The position numbers and the translations under genes are program-made. The notes under the pieces were generated by a model. That model saw only the letters and a program-made list of their open reading frames with translations, was not told the DNA's origin and searched no databases. Positions 25,696 to 33,788 of a stretch of 49,207 nt of DNA are shown here, piece by piece. Positions within the stretch are counted from its first letter, which is position 1; every line of letters starts with the position of its first letter. Location of the stretch: assembly GCA_937951615.1 (NCBI GenBank), contig CALFBH010000052.1, positions 1 through 49,207 on the forward strand, read 5' to 3'. Source of the stretch: an uncultured Saprospiraceae bacterium (GTDB lineage Bacteria > Bacteroidota > Bacteroidia > Chitinophagales > Saprospiraceae).

Positions 25696-25815
25696 AACCA
25701 AGCCTTAACAAAACCCACCCACCACTTCCGACAAATAAACCGTCTTAATATTAGACTTTATTCTGAAATATTTTGTATTTGCGAAAGCAAAAATAATTGC
25801 ATTAATAAAAAGTCG

Positions 25816-25823
25816 TATATTTG
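25816..25823 (+). promoter_or_regulatory. -7 box upstream of the alpha-2-macroglobulin gene
   Basis: TATATTTG is a perfect TAnnTTTG box. An ATTG lies 16 nt upstream (25796-25799), closer than usual. The start codon is 165 bp downstream, so the heptamer block lies in the mRNA leader if this promoter is used. Confidence 0.45.
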
Positions 25824-25857
25824 CAAAGTGTTCATTACGAATGGTTAATTGCCAATT

Positions 25858-25883
25858 GTTGGTTTCGACTCCGCTCAACCAAC
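25858..25883 (+). repeat. Constant-loop hairpin, copy 1
   Basis: GTTGGTT and AACCAAC (7 bp, perfect) enclose the 12-nt loop TCGACTCCGCTC. The same loop with different matching stems recurs at 42832-42857 and, inverted, at 42869-42892. Confidence 0.65.
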
Positions 25884-25986
25884 TGCAAAACCAAATACCA
25901 ATACCCCAATTACCAAATACCCTAGTTACCAATTACCCAATACCCCAGTTACCAAAAAACACCCCAGTTACCAATTACCAATATAA
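25884..25986. repeat. Heptamer block (ACCAATT type) in A2M leader
   Basis: Degenerate 7-bp units of the ACCAATT / ACCAATA / ACCCCAGTT kind fill the 100 bp before the start codon. The strand is almost free of G, which would make an unstructured mRNA leader. The reading frame is open through it, extending the predicted protein by 49 codons that are not believed to be translated. Confidence 0.75.
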
Positions 25987-25987
25987 C

Positions 25988-28900
25988 ATGAAACATATCA
26001 TCCTCCTTCTACTGGTCGCAGCCGCTGTACTCATCTCAGTAGCCTGTACCGGAATCCGAGAAAACACCAACATCAACACAAACAAAGCTATGGATACCTT
26101 CAATACGGATAATTATGGCGCAGCCTGGAAAACCATCGACTCGCTTGAACGGCAGGGCTTGCCCAAATCAGCACTCGAAAAAACGGTGCTGGTGTTGGCC
26201 CGTGCCAGAAAAGACAATAATGCCCCGCAGTTGGTAAAGGCTGTCATCTATCAAAACAAATACGAAGCGCAGCTCGAAGAAAATGGTTATGTGAGTGCTA
26301 TTTACAGGATGGAACAAGAGGCGGCAAGTTGCAGTTTTCCAGCAAAACCCATCCTACAATCGCTGGTTGCAGAAATGTATAGCAATTATCTGGACCAGAA
26401 TTACTGGCAACTCAGCAACCGCACACAAACACTGGAATTTAAAACAGAGGATGTGCAGACTTGGACTGCCGCGCAACTCAACGAAAAATCTATTGAACTC
26501 TATAATGCCTCCCTTACGGATGAACGCATCAAACAGGTCAAAATTGACGATTTTAAAGCCATTTTGACAGAAGGGAAATATACCGAAAACCTGCGCCCCA
26601 CACTCTACGACTTTCTGGCACATCGGGCAATTGATTTTTTCTCCAATGAACGGACTTATCTCACACAACCCGCCTATAAGTTTTACATCAATCATGTTGA
26701 GGCTTTCGCGCCTGTAAAGGAATTTATTAGTTATAAATTTGAGACAGAAGATGTCCAGTCCTATAAGTACCAAAACCTGCTGCGTTTACAGGAAGTACTG
26801 GATTTTCATTTAAATGATAAAAATCCTGATGCGCTGATTGATGCAGACCTTAAACGATTGAAATTTGTGCATCAGAATGCAGTGATGAGCGATAAAGAAG
26901 ATTTGTATCTGAAAGCATTAGAGGCATTACAAAACAAGTATAAAGGCAATTCTGCTTATGCGGAAATTTCTAAAAATATTGCAGAAATATATTATCAGCG
27001 TGGACAAAAATACCAGCCTGGTCCAGATGCCTTATATCAGTTTGACATCAAAAAAGCCTATGAAATTTGTCAGGAAGCAGCCAAACGTTATCCTGATTCT
27101 TACGGTGCGGCTTCCTGCCGGAATATGATGAAAAGCATTGAAGCAAAAAGTCATAATCTGAATGTAGAAAAAGTCAATCCACACACGAAGTCTTTCCTCC
27201 TTAAAGTAGATTACCGAAATACCCAAACCTTATATTTCAAAACAGTAAAAGTAGAAGAAGCTGACCTGAAAAAGCTGGAGAGAAAGGGCAGAAACGAAGT
27301 AGTAGAATACTGGAATAAAAAAGCTGCCTTGAAAACATGGAGCGTTACCCTGCCAGATGATGGGGATTATCAGCAGCACAGTGTAGAAGTGAAAGCAGAA
27401 GGGCTGAGACCAGGCAAATATGTCATTCTTAGCTCCGAAAAAGATGGACATAATCCGAATAATGGACAGGTATCTTACGCCTATACTTTTTTATCAAATA
27501 TTGCTTTTTTACAACGTTCAGAAACCAATGGAACGCAGACTTTTTATATGGTCGATCGCATCAGCGGACAGCCATTGAGCGGGGTGAAAGCTGAATTTTT
27601 CAATAAAAAATACAACAGCAGCGGACGCAATTATGATTACGTTCCAGCAGGAGAGGAGACGAGTGACAGCAAAGGACGAATCAATAAAAAAACGAACCAA
27701 CGGGATAATATACGTGTCAAATTTACCTCAAAAAATGATGTGCTGTTTCTGGATGATGGATATTATAGTAGAAATCAGGGAAGTAATCAGGGACGGACTT
27801 CGACAACTTTTTTCACGGATCGTGCGATTTACCGCCCCGGGCAAACCATTTATTTCAAAGGCTTGGTGATGGATATTGACCCAGAGCGAATGCCGAAAAT
27901 CAAAGCCAATTCAGGCGTCACCGTCACCTTCAGAGATGCCAATTATCAAGAAGTCGAGAAACTGGAATTGCGTACCAATGAATACGGAACATTCAATGGC
28001 TCATTCACTGCACCCGGCGCAGGTTTGCTAGGGCAAATGACGATTCAATCCTCGCAGGGCAATGGACGCCATACGATTCGTGTAGAAGAATACAAACGCC
28101 CCAAATTTGAAGTCAGTTTCGATGCTGTGAAAGGCAGTTATAAACTAGGCGATAAAGTCACCGTCACAGGTCAGGCAAAAGCCTACGCAGGTAGTAATGT
28201 CGATGATGCACAGGTCGTGTATCGGGTGGTGCGTGAGGTGCGCTTCCCCTACTGGCGTTGGTGGGATTGGGGCTGGCGCATTCCCTGGCGCAGCGAGTCG
28301 ATGGAAATCACGAATGGCGTGACCACAACGGACGAAACAGGCAAATTCACCGTAGAATTTGAAGCTATACCAGATCGCTCGATTCCCAAAGACCGCAAAC
28401 CTGAATTTAGCTATAAAGTCATTGCGGACATCACAGATATGACAGGCGAAATGCGAAGTAAAAACACTTACGTGAAAGCGGGCTATATTGCTTTAAGTGC
28501 AGACATCAGCGTGCCAAAACAAATCAACCGCGACAGCATGAAAAGCCTTACGATTTCCACTAAAAACCTGAATGGTGAATTTGAACCCGCGAAAGGAACA
28601 GTGCAAATTGAAAAACTGATTACGCCAGACATCAATTACATTGAACGATATTGGTCAAAACCAGATAAACAGATTATTCCTGAAGCTGAATTTAAGCGGG
28701 ACTTTCCTTTATATGCCTACAAAAATGAGGACGAAGTTCAAAACTGGGCAGTGACCAGATTTATTGCAACAGAAAGCTTTGATACTGGGAAAAGCAAAGA
28801 AGTTGATTTACAAAAACTGGTCGGCAATACCGCTTTAGGCTGGCATAGAGTGACCTTTAATACACAAGATAAATACGGCGAAAAAATAGAACTGGTCAAG

Positions 28901-31900
28901 ACCTTTGTTTTATATGATCTGGATGAAAAACGTGTCCCAGATAATGCGATGTACTGGCATGTCAGTGAGCAGGAAAAAGCAGAGCCCGGCGATCAGGTCA
29001 AAGTACATTTTGGTTCGGCTGAAAAACCTGCTTACATGTTGTACGAATTGGAACACGACCAAAAAATCCTGACGGACGAATGGCTAACCGTCAATGGACT
29101 GGCAGATAAAACCATCTCTATAGAAGAAAAACACAGAGGAAATTTGTTTTACAAACTCAGTTTTGTAAAAAACAATCGGGCTTTTGTGAATAACTATACC
29201 GTACAAGTTCCCTGGTCGAATAAAGACCTGAAAATAGAATATGCCACCTTCCGCGACAAACTTCTGCCCGGACAAGACGAAGAATGGCAAATCAAAATAT
29301 CTGGCAATAAAGGCGACAAAGTAGCTGCCGAAATGCTAGCCTCCATGTACGATGCTTCGCTAGATGCTTTTGTCGGGCATGGCTGGAACGCGCCAGGCTA
29401 TCCGATGAGTTATTCGAGGCAAGCATTGGCTTATCGCAATAATTTTGCCCAACATGGTTCATCAAGAACTTATTCGGATCAAAATCAGGGACGAGAGTCG
29501 GAAAAATACCGGACTTACCCACAAATGAACTGGTTTAACTTCTCTATATGGGGAGGCAGAGGTGGTTTCTATAATGATGGCGTGGTATTGATGGAAGCTG
29601 AGAGAGCTAGTGCTCCAAGAGGTCGTTCAAAATCAAAATCTGCTCCCATGGCAGCCGCAGCAGAAATGGCAGACATGGCTGTAACGGAGTCATTTGAATC
29701 AGGCGGTGCACCACCGCCACCACCACCACCAGGAGGAGACACAGACGATAAAGCAGAGGAACAAACAGAAAAGGAAACCGACTTCTCCGAGGTAAAAGTT
29801 CGTACCAATCTAAACGAAACAGTGTTTTTCTTTCCCGACTTACAAACGGATGCAGAAGGCAATGTCATCATCAAATTCAAAATCAATGAGGCATTGACCC
29901 GTTGGAAGTTTATGGGTTTTGCACACACGAAAGATTATAAATATGCCATAACGGAAAAAGAAATCATCACACAAAAAGACTTGATGGTGATGCCTAATCC
30001 GCCACGCTTTTTCCGGGAAGGAGATGAAATACATTTTACCGCCAAGGTGAGCAATTTATCTGATAAAGACTTATCAGGAACAGCACAATTACAACTCTTT
30101 GATGCATTGACCATGCAGCCAATAGATAACAAACTGGGTAACACAAATGCGTCTTTATCTTTTAATGCGGCACAAGGACAATCTGCTCCATTGAGCTGGA
30201 AATTAGACATTCCTAAAAATCTCTCTGCTGTCACTTGGCGGGTGGTCGCTAAGGCGGGCGCATTCTCGGATGGTGAGGAAAGCAGCTTACCTGTACTGAC
30301 CAATCGTATGATGGTGACTGAGACGATGCCATTGCCCGTAAGGGGCAATGAAACGAAGTCCTTTACCTTTGCGGCAATGGAAAAAGCCAGCCAGTCGAAT
30401 ACATTGGATCACCATAAAATGACCTTGGAATTTACGTCCAATCCAGCTTGGTATGCCGTGCAGGCTTTGCCTTATCTGATGGAATATCCTTACGACTGTA
30501 CCGAGCAAATTTTTAGTCGCTATTATGCGAATGCACTGGCCAGTTCAGTAGCCAATTCACATCCAAAAGTGAAGCGAGTATTCGAAGCCTGGAAAGGTAC
30601 TGATGCCCTGGAAAGCAATTTGTCTAAAAATCAGGAACTCAAGACAGCCTTGCTGGAAGAAACACCCTGGGTGTTGAATGCACAAAGCGAAGCGCAGCAG
30701 AAAAAGCGCATTGGTTTGTTGTTTGATTTGAACAAAATGGCGCAGGAAGAAGAAACTGCTTTACGCAAAATGAGTGAGCGGCAATTGGGTAATGGTGGCT
30801 TTGCCTGGTTCCCTGGTGGGCGCGACAGCTGGTACATTACACAGTACATCGTAGAAGGTATGGGGCATTTGAATAAACTGAATGTCAAGTCCTTGCAAGA
30901 TGACCAAAAAACCAATCAAATGATGCGAAAGTCAGTACAGTATATTGATGATCGCATTGCAGAGAAATATACAGACCTGAAAAAAATGGTAAACAGGAAT
31001 AAGGGTAAAATGAGCGACGATTACTTAGATCAATTGGCGATTCATTACCTCTATTCGCGCACATTTTTCATGGATATTCCTGTAGGAAATAATGCCAAAG
31101 AAGCCTTTGACTATTACATGGGACAAGCGGATAAACATTGGTTGGACAAAGGCATTTACATGCAAGGCATGTTAGCTTTAGCATTGCAACGCAACGACAA
31201 AACGGAGACACCTGCCAAGATTGTAAAATCGCTCAAAGAACGCTCATTGAATAATGAAGAACTCGGCATGTACTGGAAATACAATACGGGCTACTACTGG
31301 TATCAATTGCCCATAGAGACTCATGCGATGATGATAGAAGTATTCCGCGATGTAGCCAATGACGACCAGGCAGTGGATGACCTGAAAGTATGGATGCTGA
31401 AAAACAAACAGACGACACACTGGAAGACAACCAAAGCGACTGCATCAGCCGTATATGCCTTGCTGATGTCGGGTCAGAATTGGTTATTAGAAGACGAGCC
31501 TGTACAGGTAAAAGTTGGCAATAAAACGATAGACCAAAGCCAACTGGACGCCGAAGCAGGCACAGGTTATTTCAAAACCAGTTGGACAGACGTGGACAAG
31601 AGTATGTCAAAAGTAGAAGTCAAAAACCCAAATGACGTCGTCGCTTGGGGCGCCATGTATTGGCAGTATTTTGAAGATTTAGACAAAATCAAGACTTTTG
31701 AAGACACGCCACTGACGCTCAAAAAGCAGCTTTTCCGTGAGGAAAACACAGCAACTGGTCCAGCCATTCGCCCACTCAGCGCAGGTGCGAAACTGAAGCC
31801 TGGCGACAAGGTAAAAGTCCGCATAGAATTACGTGTGGACAGAGACATGGAGTACATCCACATGAAAGACATGCGCGCATCCGGTTTTGAGCCGACCAAT

Positions 31901-32128
31901 GTGCTGAGTCAGTACAAATGGCAGGGTGGCTTAGGTTATTACGAGTCCACCCGCGATGCTTCCACCAATTTCTTTATGGACTATTTGCCGAAAGGCACTT
32001 ATGTATTTGAGTATCCGCTTCGCGTACAACATGCAGGCGATTTCTCGAATGGCATCACGACGATTCAGTGTATGTATGCGCCGGAATTTACGAGTCATTC
32101 AGAAGGGATTCGGGTTTTGGTGGAGTAG
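25988..32128 (+). CDS. Alpha-2-macroglobulin family lipoprotein
   Basis: 2046 residues from the Met at 25988, chosen because MKHIILLLLVAAAVLISVAC is a lipoprotein signal (lipobox SVAC), whereas the longer frame translates repeats. Macroglobulin beta domains follow a helical N-terminal region; MG2-type TDRAIYRPGQTIYFKG is near 610. A polyproline stretch APPPPPPPGG lies near 1240, between MG domains. YPYDCTEQIFSRYY (about 1498-1511) keeps the CxEQ thioester motif at the start of the toroidal thioester domain. These proteins trap attacking proteases by covalent capture after bait cleavage, in the periplasm or at the surface. The usual neighbour pbpC is absent. Length is typical of the Bacteroidota type. 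Confidence 0.92.
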   Translation: MKHIILLLLVAAAVLISVACTGIRENTNINTNKAMDTFNTDNYGAAWKTIDSLERQGLPKSALEKTVLVLARARKDNNAPQLVKAVIYQNKYEAQLEENGYVSAIYRMEQEAASCSFPAKPILQSLVAEMYSNYLDQNYWQLSNRTQTLEFKTEDVQTWTAAQLNEKSIELYNASLTDERIKQVKIDDFKAILTEGKYTENLRPTLYDFLAHRAIDFFSNERTYLTQPAYKFYINHVEAFAPVKEFISYKFETEDVQSYKYQNLLRLQEVLDFHLNDKNPDALIDADLKRLKFVHQNAVMSDKEDLYLKALEALQNKYKGNSAYAEISKNIAEIYYQRGQKYQPGPDALYQFDIKKAYEICQEAAKRYPDSYGAASCRNMMKSIEAKSHNLNVEKVNPHTKSFLLKVDYRNTQTLYFKTVKVEEADLKKLERKGRNEVVEYWNKKAALKTWSVTLPDDGDYQQHSVEVKAEGLRPGKYVILSSEKDGHNPNNGQVSYAYTFLSNIAFLQRSETNGTQTFYMVDRISGQPLSGVKAEFFNKKYNSSGRNYDYVPAGEETSDSKGRINKKTNQRDNIRVKFTSKNDVLFLDDGYYSRNQGSNQGRTSTTFFTDRAIYRPGQTIYFKGLVMDIDPERMPKIKANSGVTVTFRDANYQEVEKLELRTNEYGTFNGSFTAPGAGLLGQMTIQSSQGNGRHTIRVEEYKRPKFEVSFDAVKGSYKLGDKVTVTGQAKAYAGSNVDDAQVVYRVVREVRFPYWRWWDWGWRIPWRSESMEITNGVTTTDETGKFTVEFEAIPDRSIPKDRKPEFSYKVIADITDMTGEMRSKNTYVKAGYIALSADISVPKQINRDSMKSLTISTKNLNGEFEPAKGTVQIEKLITPDINYIERYWSKPDKQIIPEAEFKRDFPLYAYKNEDEVQNWAVTRFIATESFDTGKSKEVDLQKLVGNTALGWHRVTFNTQDKYGEKIELVKTFVLYDLDEKRVPDNAMYWHVSEQEKAEPGDQVKVHFGSAEKPAYMLYELEHDQKILTDEWLTVNGLADKTISIEEKHRGNLFYKLSFVKNNRAFVNNYTVQVPWSNKDLKIEYATFRDKLLPGQDEEWQIKISGNKGDKVAAEMLASMYDASLDAFVGHGWNAPGYPMSYSRQALAYRNNFAQHGSSRTYSDQNQGRESEKYRTYPQMNWFNFSIWGGRGGFYNDGVVLMEAERASAPRGRSKSKSAPMAAAAEMADMAVTESFESGGAPPPPPPPGGDTDDKAEEQTEKETDFSEVKVRTNLNETVFFFPDLQTDAEGNVIIKFKINEALTRWKFMGFAHTKDYKYAITEKEIITQKDLMVMPNPPRFFREGDEIHFTAKVSNLSDKDLSGTAQLQLFDALTMQPIDNKLGNTNASLSFNAAQGQSAPLSWKLDIPKNLSAVTWRVVAKAGAFSDGEESSLPVLTNRMMVTETMPLPVRGNETKSFTFAAMEKASQSNTLDHHKMTLEFTSNPAWYAVQALPYLMEYPYDCTEQIFSRYYANALASSVANSHPKVKRVFEAWKGTDALESNLSKNQELKTALLEETPWVLNAQSEAQQKKRIGLLFDLNKMAQEEETALRKMSERQLGNGGFAWFPGGRDSWYITQYIVEGMGHLNKLNVKSLQDDQKTNQMMRKSVQYIDDRIAEKYTDLKKMVNRNKGKMSDDYLDQLAIHYLYSRTFFMDIPVGNNAKEAFDYYMGQADKHWLDKGIYMQGMLALALQRNDKTETPAKIVKSLKERSLNNEELGMYWKYNTGYYWYQLPIETHAMMIEVFRDVANDDQAVDDLKVWMLKNKQTTHWKTTKATASAVYALLMSGQNWLLEDEPVQVKVGNKTIDQSQLDAEAGTGYFKTSWTDVDKSMSKVEVKNPNDVVAWGAMYWQYFEDLDKIKTFEDTPLTLKKQLFREENTATGPAIRPLSAGAKLKPGDKVKVRIELRVDRDMEYIHMKDMRASGFEPTNVLSQYKWQGGLGYYESTRDASTNFFMDYLPKGTYVFEYPLRVQHAGDFSNGITTIQCMYAPEFTSHSEGIRVLVE

Positions 32129-32145
32129 GGAATGTGTTGTGGTGT

Positions 32146-32187
32146 TGATGTGTTATCGTGTTGATGTGGCAGGACGATAGCGCATTA
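32146..32187. repeat. GATAGCGCAT hairpin, copy 1
   Basis: TGATGTGTTATCGT pairs with ACGATAGCGCATTA, using G-U pairs. It is followed by a T-rich segment and GTAAATTGGCG. A second copy is at 32807-32848. Confidence 0.6.
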
Positions 32188-32230
32188 GTCATTTTGCTTT
32201 TTCTACTATTATTTTGTAAATTGGCGGAAC

Positions 32231-32353
32231 AATAGGGTTGAATTAAATCCTTCTGGAGAATTATCTGATAAAGTTAAATCGGAATTGGATAGCAGATACC
32301 AAGAGTATTTGAATAATCCTGATAGTGCGATGACTTTAGATGCTGTAAAAGAA
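32231..32353 (+). pseudogene. Fragment of antitoxin gene (duplicate of 33297-33419)
   Basis: This 123-bp segment differs from the C-terminal coding part of the antitoxin gene at 33201-33449 at only one base. The 5' half of that gene and its start codon are missing, so it is not expressed as the antitoxin. Flanking sequence (GTAAATTGGC on the left, GGAACAATA at the junction) shows it derives from the same locus by two internal deletions. Confidence 0.85.
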
Positions 32354-32369
32354 TGGCCATGAATGAACA

Positions 32370-32588
32370 TTACTCATAAATATCCTTGCGATGTCCAATT
32401 GCAACAACATGGACTAATTTGACATACTCCTCAAAAGGCACAGACGGTTCGTTTAAGGCTTTTACCTTATCGTACATTTTTATGTCCTCCAACTCTTCTA
32501 ATTCCTCCAGCATTTTTTCATAGTCTTTTATTGGAAGTATAACAGCAAGTTTTTTACCTGACGAATCAGTGATGTATTGTGTAGTCAT
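32370..32588 (-). pseudogene. Phd/RelB-type antitoxin fused to RelE-type toxin tail
   Basis: The 72-residue frame begins as a Phd/YefM-like antitoxin (MTTQYITDSSGKKLAVILPI, then KDYEKMLEELEEL). The last 14 residues, VHVVAIGHRKDIYE, instead match the C-terminus of RelE/ParE toxins (GHRxxVY). The simplest reading is an in-frame deletion joining residue about 58 of the antitoxin to the final strand of the toxin, removing the antitoxin C-terminus and about 75 toxin residues. The product could still bind operator DNA as a dimer. No toxin gene follows. The antitoxin part is clear; the fusion is inference. Confidence 0.65.
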
Positions 32589-32674
32589 ATTTTTAATTAT
32601 GATTGAAATGTAGATAGATTGCCAATTTAGCTATTATTTTGTAGATTAGCAACACAAGAAAAAATTGGAAACAG

Positions 32675-32737
32675 ATGAATCGCTTAGAAAAAACCGTCAC
32701 CAAGCTCAAAAAATACCCGAATGCTATTCTGTCTTAG
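32675..32737 (+). pseudogene. 5' fragment of the DUF4442 gene (duplicate of 33789 onward)
   Basis: The frame MNRLEKTVTKLKKYPNA-ILS matches the first 20 residues of the intact gene at 33789, with one substitution, then meets TAG where the intact gene has a Tyr codon. Similarity fades over the next 30 bp and the rest is missing. A copy of GCTATTATTTTGTARATTRGC precedes it. Confidence 0.85.
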
Positions 32738-32763
32738 GTCATAGTATAGCCTGTACGTTTTCG

Positions 32764-32796
32764 TACAAAAGTAGCACAAAGATTCCTGTCTGTCTA
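32764..32796 (-). repeat. Hairpin-derived repeat, third copy
   Basis: Read on the minus strand, ACAGACAGGAAT-CTT-TGTGCTACTTT matches the sequence at 77-102 apart from three bases in the right arm, which weaken the stem. Confidence 0.5.
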
Positions 32797-32806
32797 AACG
32801 ATGGGG

Positions 32807-32848
32807 TGATGTGTTATCGCCTTGTTGTGAGAGGGCGATAGCGCATCA
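32807..32848. repeat. GATAGCGCAT hairpin, copy 2
   Basis: TGATGTGTTATCGCC pairs with GGCGATAGCGCATCA over 15 bp using two G-U pairs. Compared with copy 1 (32146-32187), the terminal C-G pairing is replaced by T-A, so both arms changed together. The conserved block GCTATTATTTTGTAAATTGGC follows and leads into the vapB-like gene. Confidence 0.6.
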
Positions 32849-32890
32849 GTGCATTTTGCTTTTTTGGCTATTATTTTGTAAATTGGCGAT

Positions 32891-33112
32891 ATGAAAATAA
32901 CAATAGAACCAGCCTCTGCGGCAGAATTAGAACGAGTGGTGGAAATGTTACAGACGATGGAGGTGACAAATTTTGAGGTGACTAATATTCCTAAGCCGAC
33001 CATTACGAAAGGTGATAAAAGTATTGACCCCAAAGCATTGTTTGGTGTTTGGAAAGATGCTCCGCGTCGATTGGAAGATATACGTGCGAGAGCATGGCAA
33101 CGCAAAGCATAA
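32891..33112 (+). CDS. VapB-type antitoxin
   Basis: A 73-residue cytoplasmic protein. The C-terminal part ALFGVWKDAPRRLEDIRARAWQRK has the FGxWKD...LExIRxxAW pattern of antitoxins paired with PIN-domain toxins. The N-terminal half is beta-rich and would form the DNA-binding dimer. Directly after it (4 bp) lies the first 20 codons of a PIN toxin, so this was a vapBC operon; only the antitoxin is whole. It is preceded by a conserved hairpin and T-rich block also present at 32146-32227. The antitoxin may be retained for repression or for protection against related toxins. Confidence 0.75.
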   Translation: MKITIEPASAAELERVVEMLQTMEVTNFEVTNIPKPTITKGDKSIDPKALFGVWKDAPRRLEDIRARAWQRKA

Positions 33113-33115
33113 ATT

Positions 33116-33250
33116 ATGGTACTTTGCGACACCAATATATTTATCCATGCTTTTAATGGTAATGCAGATACAATTAATGAACGGAACAATAATATTTTAA
33201 ATGGTAGATACGCATCAATTATACGAAAGAATCAAAGTGTTGCCGGATAA
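33116..33250 (+). pseudogene. Truncated VapC (PIN-domain) toxin
   Basis: The frame starts MVLCDTNIFIHAFNGNADTI, the canonical N-terminus of PIN toxins with the first catalytic Asp (DTN). From about residue 21 it runs into unrelated sequence and stops after 44 codons, overlapping the start of the next gene. A full VapC has about 130 residues and three more acidic catalytic residues, so this remnant cannot be a nuclease. It is 4 bp after the VapB gene. Confidence 0.8.
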
Positions 33251-33449
33251 TTTGGTCAAACAAGTTGCAGAGTATGTTGATTTCTTAATGCTTAAAAATA
33301 GGGTTGAATTAAATCCTTCTGGAGAATTATCTGATAAAGTTAAATCGGAATTGGATAGCAGATACCAAGAGTATTTGAATAATCCTGATAGTGCGATGAC
33401 TTTAGATTCTGTAAAAGAAGACCTCCTAAAAAAATATGGAAAGGCATAA
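33201..33449 (+). CDS. Antitoxin of a ParE-type toxin-antitoxin pair
   Basis: 82 residues, no signal peptide. The N-terminal segment (QLYERIKVLPDNLVKQVAEY) resembles DUF2281-type antitoxins; the C-terminal half, SDKVKSELDSRYQEYLNNPD then AMTLDSVKEDLLKKYGK, resembles addiction-module antitoxins that wrap the toxin. It overlaps the toxin gene by 14 bp, which couples their translation. A nearly identical copy of its 3' half lies at 32231-32353. The mixed N-terminal and C-terminal signatures could mean it is a composite. Confidence 0.75.
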   Translation: MVDTHQLYERIKVLPDNLVKQVAEYVDFLMLKNRVELNPSGELSDKVKSELDSRYQEYLNNPDSAMTLDSVKEDLLKKYGKA

Positions 33450-33759
33450 TTTATTAGTCACATCATTTGCCCGGGAGGATTTGAATGATGCTATGACTTG
33501 GTATGAATCTCAAAAAGAAGGCCTGGGAATTGATTTCTTGTTGGAATTTTATGACCTCTGCAATTTTGTTGAAATTAATCCGCAGATTAATCAAATCGTT
33601 TATAGCTCTTATCGTCGTTTTAGAATGAAACGCTTTCCTTATCTTGTGTATTATGCTGTTGATGAACGTACTTCGGATAAACGCATGGTTATTGTAGCTG
33701 TTTTTCACTCAAGTAGTGGTGCTGAAAAATTACAGCAGAGGTTAGGAGATGACGTTTAA
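33436..33759 (+). CDS. ParE/RelE-family toxin
   Basis: 107 residues with the family layout: an N-terminal strand and helix pair (FAREDLNDAMTWYESQKEGL), GIDFLLEFYD, then the RMKRFPYLVYYAVDE strand pair and VIVAVFHSSS near the end. ParE types poison gyrase and RelE types cut mRNA; the sequence does not decide between them. Its start codon lies inside the upstream antitoxin gene. It is the only complete toxin in this cluster, all the others being deleted. Confidence 0.82.
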   Translation: MERHNLLVTSFAREDLNDAMTWYESQKEGLGIDFLLEFYDLCNFVEINPQINQIVYSSYRRFRMKRFPYLVYYAVDERTSDKRMVIVAVFHSSSGAEKLQQRLGDDV

Positions 33760-33788
33760 ATCAGTCACGCAACATATTTTAAAAACAC

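Noticed and set aside
25841-25987. N-terminal extension of the alpha-2-macroglobulin protein
   Set aside because: The added residues are repeat translations; a standard lipoprotein signal starts at 25988.
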